Below, one piece after another: positions 8,771 through 19,934 of a DNA stretch of 64,000 bases; positions within the stretch are counted from its first letter, which is position 1, and each line of letters opens with the position of its first letter. Both the position numbers and the translations under genes were made by a program. The DNA is from Phaseolus vulgaris (taxonomy: Eukaryota; Streptophyta; Magnoliopsida; Fabales; Fabaceae): NCBI RefSeq assembly GCF_000499845.2, contig NC_023749.2, positions 19,535,138 to 19,599,137 on the forward strand, given 5' to 3'. The notes below the pieces were generated by a model that had not been told where the DNA came from, did not search any database, and worked only from the letters and a program-made list of their open reading frames with translations.

Positions 8771-11434
8771 ATGAGAAAAATGAGAAGCAATCGTTCCAGT
8801 CCCGTGGCGCCTGTCGCTGTTGAAGGCGACACCGCCATGACCATGGCGCAGATGGCAGAGATGATGCGCTCGTTGCAGGCAACTGTGGAAGCCTCGCGCG
8901 TAGAGCAGGCGAGGATACATGAGGACCTGGTCGCCTCTCGCGCCAGGAACGAGGAGCTCAGCAAGGTGACTGAGGAGCTGCGTCGAGCTCTTCAGGAGCA
9001 GCAAGGACGTTCTTCTGCTAAAGAGGTGGCGCCGTCGACGCCACCTCGTGTTTTCCCGATGCCTTTTGTTCAGGCGATTACCGACACGCCTATTCCCACG
9101 AGCGTGGTTCCGGTTAAGGCTGTCTTTACCGGCGTGGAGGATCCAGAGGCTCATCTGACCACGTTCCACACGCAGATGATGCTGTCGGGAGGGTCAGACG
9201 CCGTCTACTGCAAGATGTTCGTGAGTACGCTCCAGGGAACGACGATGGAGTGGTTTGTGAGCCTGCCTAACGGCCACATAACCAATTTTCAACAGTTCTC
9301 GAAAATCTTTGTCGAGCAGTACATTGTGAATAAGGCACCGCCCAGGGTGTCTTATGATCTGTTTGATATAAGGCAGTACCATGGGGAGTCCCTCAGAGAC
9401 TACCTCAATCGCTTCGGAGCGCAGATGGTCAGATCGCCGGCCAAGGATGAAGAAATGCTGGTCTATGCCTTCAAGAAGGGCGTGCAGCCAGGGCCATTCT
9501 GCGAGGCCTTGATCAGGGCTCATCCAGCGACGTTTGCTGAAGTCAGGCGACTTGCGGTGGCCCACATCGCCGACGAGAGTGAAGTCGCCGAGAAGAGGGG
9601 CAGCGTGGCTCCCGCCAGGCCACGCGCCCAGACCAGGATCCAGCCGCAGAGGGTGCTGGAAACGGCGGCGGCGGCCAGAAAAGACCAGAGGACTCGCCAT
9701 CCTTACGACAGGAGAAACAAGGGAAGAAGCCAAGCGCGCCAACAACCAGCACGCCAACAACCAGCACGCCGGGAATACAATCGCCCGCCTAAACACAAAT
9801 TTGTCATGGGACTAGCGGACCTGATCGCTATCCCTAACATATCTGCTAGGTTGAAGGCGCCTGAGAAGGTGGGCGACAAGGTGCTGGGGTCAAAGCCGGA
9901 CGCCTGGTGCGAGTTCCACCAATGTTTTGGCCACACCTTGGACTCGTGTTTGTCTTTGGGGTATCAGCTCGACGATCTGGTCAAGAGCGGGTTCCTAAAT
10001 GACTATCTGCTGGATAGAAGGACGGGGGGAGCGTCAAGTTCCCAGCCAGCAGGTGGAGAAGCCCAGCAACACGGGGAGATCCACACCATTGCAGGGGGTT
10101 TCTCAGGTGGTGGATGCACCGCATCGCAGAGGAAAAAGTACGCGCGATCGGTGATGACAGTGGACATGTTTGAAGATCACTCGCCGGAAGTGGACATTAC
10201 GTTCACCAAGCAGGATCTCCGGGACGTTGTGCCTCATGACAACGATCCCATAGTTATTTTGTTGGTTACAGCAGGGAGGAAGGTCCATAGAGTTCTGGTG
10301 GACCAAGGAAGCTCGGCAGACGTGATGTTCTGGCCGACTTTCACACAGCTGGAATTGCCCCTTGATCAGCTAAGGCCCTATGGAGGGTGCTTATATGGGT
10401 TCGCTGGTGACCAGGTGGAGGTCAGGGGGTACATTGAGCTGAGAACCACGTTTACAGATGAGGCCGGGTCGAGGACGGAGAAAATCAAGTACCTCATCGT
10501 AAACGCCCCTTCCGCATATAACATCCTGTTGGGAAGGCCCACTCTCAACAGGATAGGCGCCATTCCCTCGACTCGGCACATGAAGGTGAAGTTGCCGTCC
10601 ATGGAAGGGGTGGTGATCACGATCAAGTCTGATCAGAAAGAAGCGAAAAGGTGCTATGAGAATAGCCTGAAAAACAAAAGATCAGTGAGTTATGTAACAA
10701 CCACCCCACCTCCCGGTGTGAAGCCCAGACCGCCGGTAACAGAGGAGGCCGCCGGAAGGGATGTAGAGATGGTAGACGCTGAGCTAGGGGAGAGGAATGC
10801 TGGCCTGGAGGAGGAAGAGGCGCGGAATCGCCCCGAGGAAGCAAGGGAACAGGGAATCGCCAGGGCGGTGATCGCCAGAGAATCCAGGCCTAAACCTGTC
10901 GAGCAGTGGCTCGAGAAGGAGATCGGAGGGAAAATCTTCAAGCTCGGAAGATCCCTGGAGGTCGATCTCCAGGACCAGATCGCCAAGGTGATAGAGCGGC
11001 ATCTGGACGCATTTGCATGGTCCGCTTCGGACATGCCCGGGATTGATCCCGACTTCTTGTGCCATCATCTGGCGATGGACACTTTGGTGAGACCGGTGCG
11101 ACAAAGGAGAAGAAAATTCAACGAGGAGAGGAGGCAGGCGATCAGGGATGAAACACAGAAACTCCTCGCTGCAGGCCACATCAGGGAAGTCCAGTACCCT
11201 GAATGGTTGGCAAATGTCGTACTGGTGAAGAAGAGTAACGGGAAATGGCGCATGTGCGTCGATTTCACCGATCTGAACAAAGCTTGCCCAAAGGATTCGT
11301 ATCCTTTACAAAGCATTGATGCCCTGGTTGATAGTGTTGCAGGGTGCAAGCTGCTGAGTTTCCTGGATGCCTTCTCGGGCTATAATCAGATCAAGATGCA
11401 TCCCATGGATGAAGAGATCGTGCTACTGCTATAA
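8771..11434 (+). pseudogene. Tat-A1 gag, protease and N-terminal RT
   Basis: The frame starts at ATG 8771 after a leader of about 400 bp. An N-terminal coiled-coil stretch is followed by a retrotransposon gag domain (residues about 116-265: VFTGVEDPEAHLTTFHTQM to FAEVRRLAVAHI), a basic linker and a CCHC-like motif CEFHQCFGHTLDSC (about 379-393). The aspartic protease has VLVDQGSSADVMF (catalytic D codon at 10301) and NILLGRPTLN. The RT fingers follow (YPEWLANVVLVKKSNGKWRMCVDF, then LDAFSGYNQIKM). At about 11415 a 23-bp deletion relative to Tat-A2 shifts the frame, which ends at 11434. The capsid and protease parts look intact. Gag, protease and RT are in a single frame. Confidence 0.92.
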
Positions 11435-12065
11435 GGTGATGCCGTTTGGGCTGAAGAACGCGGGGGCCACATACCAGAGGCTGATGGATCGAGTACTTGC
11501 ACCAATGCTGGGAAGGAACGTGCAAGCCTACGTCGATGACATGGTCGTTACCTCGCAGGAAAAGAGCAAGCACGTTGCAGACTTGGAAGAATTGTTCACG
11601 ACGATCGCCAAGTTCAAGTTAAAGCTCAACCCGGAGAAATGCATTTTCGGCGTGGAGGCTGGAAAATTTTTAGGTTTTCTCTTGACTGATAGAGGAATAG
11701 AAGCTAACCCAGACAAGTGCGCCGCCATCTTGGCGATGAGAAGCCCGGCTACGGTGAAAGAAGTCCAGCAGCTAACAGGTCGGATGGCAGCCCTATCTCG
11801 CTTCGTGTCAGCTAGCGGAGAAAAGGGGCATCCCTATTTTCAATGTCTGCGGCGCAATAACAAGTTCGCTTGGACGAAAGAGTGCGAGGAAGCTTTCGTC
11901 AAACTAAAGGAGTATCTGGCGAGCCCGCCGGTTCTGTGCAAACCGCTGGCGGGAATCCCTCTCAGGTTGTATTTTGCTGTGACTGAGAGGGCGGTGAGTG
12001 CGGTGCTCGCCCAGGATCAAGATCAGGCTCAGAAGCCTATTTATTTTGTGAGCAAGGTGTTGTAG
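11435..12065 (+). pseudogene. Tat-A1 RT palm/thumb and gypsy-type RNase H
   Basis: Continues in another frame after the 23-bp deletion. It holds SCYCYKVMPFGLKNAGATYQ, the catalytic YVDD at 11529-11540, NPEKCIFGVEAGKFLGFLL and the connection/RNase H start (FAWTKECEEAFVKLKEYL). In the RNase H the usual first catalytic Asp (TDAS-type motif) is replaced by AVTERAVSAVLAQ. Loss of this domain's active site is expected in the Tat lineage, where a second RNase H follows. An in-frame TAG at 12063-12065 stands where Tat-A2 has CAG. Confidence 0.9.
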
Positions 12066-14186
12066 GGCCCAGAAACGAGATATCAGGCCCTAGAGAAGGC
12101 TGCGCTGGCTGTGGTGTTTTCGGCGAGGAGGTTGCGCCACTACTTCCACAGTTTCACGATACTGGTGATGACTGACCTGCCCATCCAGAAGGTCTTGAAG
12201 AAACCCGATGTTGCGGGAAGGATGGTGAAGTGGGCTGTAGAGTTGTCAGAGTTTGATATTAAGTACGAGCCCCGAGGCCCGATCAAGGGGCAAATCTTTG
12301 CAGATTTCGTGGCTGAGCTCTCGTCAGAGGCGACGCGGGTTGAAGGAGACGATTTCCGTTGGGTACTTTCGGTGGATGGATCGTCGAACCAGCAGGGCAG
12401 CGGTGCTGGAGTCATATTGGAAGGACCCAACGGCGTGCTGATTGAACAACCTTTGAGGTTTGCCTTCAAAGCCAGCAACAACCAAGCAGAGTATGAGGCG
12501 CTGATCGCCGGGATTTTGCTGGCCAAGGAGATGGGAGCTAGGGTGCTGATGGCTAAGAGTGACTCGCTGCTAGTAACAGGGCAAGTAACCGGCGAGTTCC
12601 AGGCTAAAGATCCACAAATGGCGGCTTACTTGGCGTATGTGCAGGAATTGAAGAGTTCCTTTGCCTCTTTTGAAGTAGTACATGTGCCCCGAGAGCAGAA
12701 TGCCCGAGCTGATTTGCTTGCTAAGCTCGCCAGCTCAGGCAAGGGGGGTAGGCAGAGGACGGTGATTCAAGAAACTCTGAAGACGCCAAGGGCATTTGTA
12801 GCAGATCACCTGGTCCTTCAAATAAGCAAGTCGACGGAGAGAGCAGCGAGAAGCCATAAGTCCTTGACGCAAGAAACTCTGAGATCGCCGAGAGTTAGAG
12901 CATGTCGAGGAGAGAAGGTGGATGTGATGCAGGTCTGCGCCGCCCATGAGCCAGACACTTGGATAACGCAATACAAACGGTGCCTGGCGGATGGCCTCCT
13001 CCCGCTGGATCCGACAGAAGCTAGGAAGGTAAAGAAAAATTCCAGCAAGTATACGTTGATTGATGGCGACCTGTACAGGTTTGGGTTCACTCACCCGCTC
13101 CTGGAATGTATACACGGCGAGAAGTGCACGAGAATCATGGCGGAGCTCCACGAAGGTATATGCGGAAGCCACGTCGGGGGTCGAGCTCTGGCCGCGAGGA
13201 CTCTCCGTGCAGGCTACTACTGGCCATCCATGAGAGAAGATTGCAAGAAATATGCCCAATGTTGTAAACAATGCCAGCAGCACGCCGATTGGCATAAGGC
13301 ACCTCCCGAGGAGTTGAAGTCGATCTATAGCCCTTGGCCGTTTCATACTTGGGGAATCGACATCCTGGGACCTTTCCCGCTGGCGATCAGGCAAATGAAG
13401 TACTTGGTGGTGGCGATTGAGTATTTCACCAAGTGGATTGAAGCAGAACCAGTGGCCCAGATCACCGCACACAAGATCGAAGGTTTTGTATGGAAGAACA
13501 TCGTGTGCCGGTTTGGAGTGCCTAAACGCCTGGTGTTAGATAATGGGACGCAGTTTGCAAGCCACCTGTTGAAGAAGCTTTGCGAAGGGGTGGGAATTCA
13601 ACAAGTGTTTGCATCCGTCGAGCACCCTCAGACAAATGGCCAGGTGGAGTCAGCTAATCGGGTGTTGTTGAGAGGTTTGAAGAGAAGGCTTGAGAAAGCC
13701 AAGGGAAGTTGGGCTGAGGAGGTGCCCCGTATAGTCTGGGCGTACCACACCACCGAGCAGTCAAGAACCCACGAGACCCCGTTCAGCTTGGTCTATGGGT
13801 GTGATGCCATGATTCCAGTGGAGATCCAGGAGAGCTCGCCGAGATTCCAGAACTTCGTAAAGGAAGACTCGAATGAAGAGAGAAGGCTAAACCTGGATCT
13901 GCTGGATGAGGTCAGGGAAGAGGCGAGGTTGAAGGCTGAGGCCGTGAAGAGAAGGGTTGAACGAAGATACAACTCAAAGGTGATGCCAAGGCAGTTTAGA
14001 GAGGGCGACTTGGTGATGAGGAAGGCCCACCAGTACGAGATGGAGAATAAATTGTCACCCAAGTGGACTGGACCGTTCAGAATAACCGAGGCGCTCGGAA
14101 ACGGGGCCTACCGCTTAGAGACGCTGGAAGGAGGGGCGATCCCTCGCACCTGGAACGCCACACACCTGAAGTTGTACTATAGTTAA
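12066..14186 (+). pseudogene. Tat-A1 second (archaeal-type) RNase H and integrase
   Basis: Open for more than 700 residues to the stop at 14186. After the RNase H connection, a second RNase H domain shows VDGSSNQ (D near 12375), NNQAEYEAL (E), AKSDSLLV (D) and REQNARADLLA (final D). Gypsy-type plus archaeal-type RNase H is the diagnostic Tat-lineage arrangement. Integrase follows with the HHCC region (HEGICGSH...CCKQCQQH), GIDILGPF, LDNGTQF (D codon 13539), NGQVESAN (E codon 13647, 35 residues between) and the GPY/F-type end (KWTGPFRI). The residue before the second D is Leu here and Ser in Tat-A2 and Tat-B. The integrase triad is present. Confidence 0.93.
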
Positions 14187-14249
14187 GAGCTTCGTAAGTA
14201 AAGACAAACACAAATGTTATATTACAATGTCTCTGTTAAAACAGTTTCA

Positions 14250-14306
14250 AGAGGGCACTCTTTTTTCCCTAAGGAGGGTTTTTAATGAGGCCACCCAATA
14301 AAAGAA
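14250..14306 (+). other. Conserved post-pol motif of Tat-A1
   Basis: GGGCACTCTTTTTTCCCTAA then GGAGGGTTTTTAATGAGGCC and an ACCCAATAAAAG tail, about 65 bp after the pol stop. Shared almost exactly with Tat-A2 and in diverged form with Tat-B. Confidence 0.65.
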
Positions 14307-14425
14307 GAGTTTTCGAAGTATAAGGCGTTTTCTGGTTGCATGTTTGCTGTTTTCCAAAAGTTTTGAAGAAAGACCTTGTCACTTGTAAGTGATTTAAGGC
14401 AAGAAAAGATATATCGCATGTTTCC

Positions 14426-14564
14426 AGTTAAAAGTTTTAAGTCCTCATCGTTTTTCGGCGATTGGAGGCACCAGTTAAGTTTTAAGTCCTCATCGTCTTT
14501 CGGCGATTGGAGGCACCAGTTAAGTTTTAAAAGTCCTCATCGTCTTTCGGCGATCGGAGGCACC
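14426..14564 (+). repeat. About 46-bp tandem repeat x3
   Basis: Units begin at 14426, 14473 and 14518. Each has AAGTCCTCATCG, TTCGGCGAT and GGAGGCACC. Tat-A2 has four units of the same monomer. Confidence 0.9.
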
Positions 14565-14582
14565 AGATGAAAGACCTCAACG

Positions 14583-15115
14583 CCCTCGCGCGTCCTGAGG
14601 CAAGTAAAGACCTCCTCGCCGTCGAGCGAGTGCAGGCGAGAAAGAGTAAAAAGTCCTCCATGTTTCTGGGGGCGAGAAGATGGAACCCCTGGGGCAATGT
14701 AGAGGCAAGTTAAAGACCTCCTCGCCGTCGAGCGAGTGCAGGCGAGAAAGAGTAAAAAGTCCTCCATGTTTCTGGGGGCGAGAAGATGGAACCCCTGGGG
14801 CAATGTAGAGGCAAGTTAAAGACCTCCTCGCCGTCGAGCGAGTGCAGGCGAGAAAGAGAAAGGTCCTCAGTGCATCCAGGGGGGAGGAGATGTACACCCT
14901 GGGCAAGTTGAGGCACCAGATAAAGTCCTTCTCGCCGTTGTGCGAGCTAAGGCCAGTTAAAGACCTCCTCGCCGTCAGCGAGTGCAGGCGAGAGAAAGAA
15001 AAGGTCCTCAGTGCATCCAGGGGGGAGGAGATGTACACCCTGGGCAAGTTGAGGCACCAGATAAAGTCCTTCTCGCCGTTGAGCGAGTTCGGGCGAGTTA
15101 AAAGACCTTCTCGCT
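14583..15115 (+). repeat. Composite tandem array, about 106- and 141-bp units
   Basis: Two units of about 106 bp (14600-14812) combine a CTCGCCGTCGAGCGAGTGCA block with a TTTCTGGGGGCGAGAAGATG block. They are followed by two larger units that add a TCCTTCTCGCCGTT block. Long open minus-strand frames across the array come from the repeats and are not genes. Confidence 0.85.
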
Positions 15116-15762
15116 TACATGCGAGCTTAGGCAAGATAAAATCCTTCTCGTCTCGAACAAGTTCAGGTATGGCGCAGAGGGTGGAAGAAGTATGGAAGGT
15201 GGCTAAGGTAGGTTCGAAGAGAACGCCTAGTCAGCCGGTCTTTGTTCTGAAGTCCAGGAGGGTAAAGAAGGGATCCCTAAAGGCGTCTCTGCCCCATGCA
15301 GGGAAACGATTGCCAAAGCATGAGGCTAGGAAGAGCTAATGGTACCAAGAGTTCTTGGCGATCGGGAAAAGCTCAAACAGCGGCGAGAAGGTTAAAAGGC
15401 TTGTTTGATAAAGCAGGTCGAGGGGGATGCTGTTTGAGCCAATAATTGAGTTACAGTTCGTTGCTTGAAGGGTATTCTTGTGATAAGGTTAGTTGCTTTA
15501 AGAGTACAAGTTGGTTAAAGTGATTGTTACTTAAGTTTGAAGTGGTTCGAAGCGGTTAAGTCAGAAGGTTGTGTTTGCAAAAATCGTTAAGTTAAATCCG
15601 ACAAAGTTAAACATGCAAAGAAGGTAAAGCGCTTAAAGAAGTCAAGAGAGTGAATACCCAAACTTTGTCATTGAGATAAGTATTTGTTAAAGGCATACAT
15701 ACAGGAGTTTTTATAGAATAATACAAGGGAAATCATAAAAGTAGCAGATGAGGTGGAGTTGA
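15116..15762. other. Spacer between arrays and antisense ORF of Tat-A1
   Basis: Aligns by eye with 62015-62658 of Tat-A2 (for example TTCGAAGAGAACGCCTAG). No gene is supported. It probably holds the 3' end of the antisense transcript. Confidence 0.6.
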
Positions 15763-16496
15763 TTAGTCTTCAGCATGAACGACCTTTCCATCTACTACTT
15801 CGTTGTTCAACGACACCAGGCTGAGATCCAGATCGGGAAATAGGCAAGCGAATTGTTCTCGCGCAGCTTCGAATCCAGCAGCCAGAATCTGAGCAGAATT
15901 TAGCTTGAGTGCTTCGATTTGCCCCTGAAGTTCCTCAATCCGCTTCTTGAGGTCTTCGGTTTGCTCTTTCAGCTCTTTGTTCTGCTGTTTCAGCTCTTCA
16001 ACCTGTTTTTTAAGTTGTTCGTTGGTCTCTTGAGCCTGGAGAAGGTCTTCAGTAACCTTCTTGGATTCCGATTGTGCTTGGGCCAACTCAGCAGCCATCT
16101 TTCCCTTCTCTTTGTTGGCCTCAGCAAGATCAGCCATGGCGTCGTCCCTCGCCTTTTCTACTTGCCCAAGTAGTTTCTCTCGGTCGATCGACCTCTGCTC
16201 CAGTTTTTGCACCTTAGCGGCGTCAGCTTGAATGTGAGCCTCCAGGTCGATCGCCTTGGCGCGAAGAGGCACGATTTTGCTTTCCAGCTCGACCTTCTCT
16301 TGGGCAAGATCGTGAACTTTGCGGCGAAGGTCAGTAGCCTCCTTGCGCGCCAGCCTGAGCTCGGTACTCATTGCATCCTCCACTCGGGAGTGTTCGATTT
16401 CTGCGAGCGTCAGGTTGAAGGACAACTTCTCCACCTCGATCTTCATAGTGCTGTTTTCGGTTTTGAGGTTGAAGAGGTCGTCCTGGAGCCTCCTGG
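15763..16496 (-). pseudogene. Tat-A1 antisense coiled-coil ORF, N-terminus deleted
   Basis: Runs on the minus strand, opposite to gag-pol, ending at the stop at 15763. About 245 residues match the antisense ORF of Tat-A2. They start at RLQDDLFNLKTEN, continue through a long coiled coil (rich in E, K, Q, L; VEELKQQNKELKEQTEDLKK) and end AAGFEAAREQFACLFPDLDL then VVDGKVVHAED. That ending is shared with the Tat-B antisense protein (2501-3721). Homology to Tat-A2 stops near 16498; the upstream part was lost in the deletion that joined it to Tat-B gag. Function unknown; no enzyme motif is visible. Confidence 0.82.
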
Positions 16497-16513
16497 TTGA
16501 GGTTGAAGAGATC
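16463..16513 (-). other. Deletion junction Tat-A1/Tat-B with 17-bp templated repeat
   Basis: TTGAGGTTGAAGAGGTC (16463-16479) is repeated at 16497-16513 with one mismatch, exactly where antisense-ORF sequence ends and Tat-B gag begins. Tat-A2 has only the first copy. A short copy of nearby sequence at a breakpoint is a typical filler from end-joining repair. Confidence 0.7.
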
Positions 16514-17990
16514 TTCCGGCAGTGACGACTGAGATGACAACGGGGTCGTTGTCGTGGGGTACCACATCTCGGAGATCTCCTCTCGTGAACACGAGGTCCG
16601 ACTCCCATGGCTCACCCGAGATTCTCTCTTCGATCGAATTGACCCCCCTCGCGTATTTCTTCCGCTGGGAGGCGGTGGGTCCCCCGCCGGAAAAGCCTCC
16701 AGCAATGGTGTGGACCTCGCCAAGCACAAGCATCTCGTGTGCTTGCTCCTCTGTTGGCGCCGGCAGGGCGGCGGTCGCGGCGGGTTCTGCGACGTAATCC
16801 TTCAGAAACCTGCTCTTCACCAGCTCATCAAGCTGATAACCCAACGAGAGGAAGTTGTCAATGTGATGACCGAAAGCCTCATGGAACTCGCACCAGGAGT
16901 CTTTCCGTGGCCCTAACACCTTGTCAGTTTTCGCCGGTCGCCTCAGCCTCTCAGCTATATTAGGCACGGCGATCAGGTCCTTCAAATCCACAACAAAACT
17001 GTACCTCGCCGGTCTCGCCCTCTCTCTAACTGGGCGATCCCCACCTGCTGGACCCCTAGGCTGGGGTTTCCTGCTCTCATAGGGGTGTCTCCCCTCTGGC
17101 TTTTTCCTCCCCGTCGTGGTCTCATTGACCCTGACGGGCTGAGCCCGCGTTTGCACTCTCGGGCGCGAAGGTACCACGCTGGTGCGCTTCTCGCACACCT
17201 CTCCTTCGGAGGCGATATGTTCCACCGCCCTACGCCGTATTTCAGCAAAAGTCCTTGGTCGATTGCGAATAATAGATTCGCAAAAAGGGCCAGGACATAC
17301 GCCTTTCCTAAAGGCATACACAATCATGGGCTCCTCCGTCGTGCCCACTTTCACCACTTGGGACACGAACCGGTTGATATACTCCTTCAAACTTTCCCCT
17401 TGGTATTGCTTCACATCAAACAGATCGTAAGATACCGGCGGCGAGGCCCGGTTCGCCAGGTATTGTTCTCTAAACAACTGGGACAGCTGTTGGAAAGAGG
17501 TTATATGGCCGCTAGGAAGGCTGATAAACCAATCCATGGCCATTCCTGTCAAGGTACTCATGAAGAGCTTGCACCTTGCGGCGTCAGAACCGCCCACTAA
17601 CACCATTTGTGTGTGGAACGCCGTGAGATGCGCCTCAGGGTCCTCCATCCCAGTGAAAATCGCCTTAGGCCCTGCGAAGGTGTTGGGGATCGGCGCGTCC
17701 AGGATCTCCTGCGAGAAGGGAGTAGAGAACTCCCTTGGTGGAATGAGATGCTCCACCTCTTCGTTCTCGCGCTGCACCTGATTGTCCCTCAGACTCCGAC
17801 GCAACTCCTCATTCACACGACGGAGTTCGTCGTTTCTCACATGCGAGGCGTCAAGATCCGCCTGCATGCGCTCTTGCTCTATCTTCGAATCCGCCATATC
17901 ATCCTGCAGCCCCCGCATTATCTCCAGGACCTGCTGCATGGACATCTCTTCCCCCGCAGCGCGTGCGGTACCTCGTCTAGTGGTGGCCAT
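16514..17990 (-). pseudogene. Tat-B gag and start of protease region
   Basis: The frame starts at the ATG at 17990 and stays open to the deletion junction. It has an N-terminal coiled coil, a gag domain (IFTGMEDPEAHLTAFHTQMV to FAEIRRRAVEHIASEGE), a basic Pro/Arg-rich linker and a CCHC-like motif (CEFHEAFGHHIDNF) in which the last Cys is Phe. It then continues to TRGDLRDVVPHDNDP and VVTAGR, just before where the protease begins in Tat-A. Beyond that it reads into antisense-ORF sequence, so the protease is absent. It is co-oriented with the integrase at 6403-7557, from which it is separated by Tat-A1. Confidence 0.9.
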
Positions 17991-18066
17991 TCTTCACTGT
18001 TTCCTCAAACGCGATCGTGACTTGATAGACTTCTCGAACTTGCGATGGGACCAATGTTTTATATCA

Positions 18067-18084
18067 GCCCCACGGTGGGCGCCA
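18067..18084 (-). other. Primer binding site of Tat-B (tRNA-Lys)
   Basis: The minus strand reads TGGCGCCCACCGTGGGGC two bases inside the 5' LTR, complementary to the remembered 3' end of plant tRNA-Lys(CUU) including CCA. Confidence 0.8.
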
Positions 18085-18086
18085 AA

Positions 18087-19288
18087 TGTTCTGTCCGGTT
18101 AACTGGGACGTCTTCGCGCGCGACCTCAACCGTCAGCTAGGGACTCCTTCCCACTGGTAGCCTGTGGATTCCTACAAAAAGAGGACAAAAGGGCGCCCTA
18201 GCGGCCGTTTGCACTCCGACGCTCAAGTCAGCCAGCAAGAAACACCAAAACCGTGCACCTCCGTCTCTGAGCACCGCGTATGGCACTCTGAAGGTGGTAA
18301 AAAGAACTGTGTCTTGTGTGTGTATTTTCTCCCTCTGGCAAAGATCCTTCCCAGTCCCTTGTATGTAACCTCAAGGCTCGAGCAAGCAACTAGAGAGTTT
18401 CTGGTAAATTTGCCAAAAGTTCGACCTCCGTTCCCAACATTCTCCGCGCTATTTAAACTACCCAAGCATTTACAGCGCCTTAAAGCGCTTTTAATCACAA
18501 ACGTAACGCGCTCAATAAAAGCGTCTAATTAGGAAACGTAGCGCATTTAAGACGTTGAAACGCTTGGGAGCCATTATAGTACCTGAACGCTCGAAACGGA
18601 AACTGTATTGAATGACTTTAATTACCTGGCACCTAACTAAAGAGTGTTTCTATTCTGACCTGGCTGTCGTACACGTGGAGGGCCTCACGACGCCATGACC
18701 CCCTCTGGGGGCGTTTCTGCCCATCTGGGGACGTTTCTACGTGTGAGTCCTCCTGCCTGGGAGTGCTACTGCGCTAAGGGTGACTTTTTCGGTGCCAACT
18801 CATGCCCCCAATCATCTAGTCACTCACTTTGAGAGCGTATCTGCCTTCCTCTTGTACCCTGCACCCGGCTACCCTGGGCGTGACCTTCCTCTTGAGTCGT
18901 ATCTGTCCCAAAGGCGTCTCTGGGGCGGCAGGGGTACTTCACGAGTCAGGCTGCCCTACACTGGTGTTGTTACTATGGCCTTGAAGCCACCTTTCTCTCC
19001 TCTTTATTATTGTTCCCTGGTTATCCAGGGTTTGGGGCCTTCCCACGGCGTCGCCCCCTCCATGGTCTTTCCTACCCATGGGTATCGGGGAGCAGCGCTG
19101 TGGTCACCTTGCCCTTGTGCCATTCCATCTTGGCGACACCCAGTTGGGCGGCGCCCTATCTCGGCGATGCCCTGCTAGGCGACGCCTTACCTGGGCGACG
19201 CCTTACCTTGGCGACGCTTTACGTTGACTTTGACCTTTACGTTGACTTTGACCTTGACTTTGTCAACGCCCGGGTACGGGACGGTACA
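18087..19288 (-). repeat. 5' LTR of Tat-B, complete (1202 bp)
   Basis: In plus coordinates it starts TGTTCTGTCCGG and ends GGGACGGTACA (TG...CA). The inner part matches 1-803. A weak TATA-like TTTAAATA lies near 18450 on the minus strand. Confidence 0.93.
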
Positions 19289-19934
19289 TACACAAATCAC
19301 AGAATGTACACAAATCATAGAACGAATTACACTGTTACAGAATCAACTGAAATCAATACAGAGTAATCTTATTCCACTTCTCTCTTGAATAACCAAAACT
19401 CAAAGTGAAAGTTCAAAATCTTGAAAACTCTTTGAAAAACTCAAATATGTTTTTCTTTCTAGTTGTTTGTTATAAAACATTAACAAACTATTTGTAATAT
19501 TCAAATCTTGGTCAAAGCATTTAAAGCAGGAGTGTATTCAGTTATGAAATCAATTAAACTCTTTTAACAAACAGAACTGTTTCTCTTAGGATTTCAAACA
19601 AACAATCGGTTGAAATAGCCAATCAATTAGTTGTTTGGGTTTGACAGCAAGTCAACCATCCAAAACAGTTTTCAAACTTTTTCAAAAACACCTAAGTATA
19701 AAACAATCGGTTGTTTCGACAAAACAACGGGTTGTTTTTCACTTAGTTTGAAAAACACTTTAAACTTAAAAGATTTGAAAAGACTTAAGCTTTAGATTCA
19801 ACAAAGAGTGGATTACAAATATAATCTACCCCAGATCCTATTCTAAAGCACACTAGCAACAATAAGCACCTCCTACCTTCCATCAAACACAAAGGATTTG
19901 GATTCTTCAAAGCTTGAACATACTTGATTCAACA
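19289..19934 (-). repeat. Partial copia (Sirevirus-like) LTR, type F, cut by Tat-B
   Basis: Ends ...TTGATTCAACA, the complement of an LTR starting TGTTGAATC, and resembles the LTRs at 34959-36027 and 36493-37539. It contains two near-palindromic AACAA(C/T)CGGTTGTT-like sites centred 21 bp apart (19708.5 and 19729.5). No rc-polypurine tract follows at 19935; C2 coding sequence does. It is therefore probably a solo LTR inserted in C2, with its other part left of Tat-B outside the window. Confidence 0.65.

Larger units (their letters stand above)
7558..16496 (+). mobile_element. Tat-A1: Tat-lineage Ty3/gypsy element nested in Tat-B, 3' end deleted
   Basis: In order it has a 5' LTR, a tRNA-Lys primer site, gag-pol on the plus strand, a post-pol motif, tandem arrays and an antisense coiled-coil ORF. 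Tat-A2 (54401 onward) shows the same order. The 5' LTR abuts Tat-B integrase at 7557 (left five bases CTCTT). The right part, including the start of the antisense ORF and the 3' LTR, is gone: at about 16496-16514 the sequence passes into Tat-B gag. The right target duplication therefore cannot be checked. One deletion removing the end of Tat-A1 and the Tat-B protease-RT-RNase H region explains the layout. Confidence 0.9.
1..19288 (-). mobile_element. Tat-B: Tat-lineage Ty3/gypsy retrotransposon (minus strand), left end outside window
   Basis: An LTR-sized direct repeat (1-803 against 18487-19288) encloses minus-strand gag (16514-17990) and integrase (6403-7557), with a primer binding site just inside the right LTR. 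The element therefore reads right to left. The missing middle (protease, RT, RNase H and the start of integrase) was removed with the 3' end of Tat-A1, which is nested at 7558. On the opposite strand, between integrase and the 3' LTR, lie antisense ORFs (1525-5896). Extra ORFs in that position are known for Tat-lineage elements. Comparing the shared part of the LTRs by eye gives about 13 differences in 803 bp, roughly 98% identity, so the insertion is young. The left target duplication lies outside the window. Confidence 0.9.

Noticed and set aside
14537..15134. Long minus-strand open frames over the Tat-A1 tandem arrays
   Set aside because: They repeat the same residues with the array period and have no family resemblance; they come from repeats without stops.
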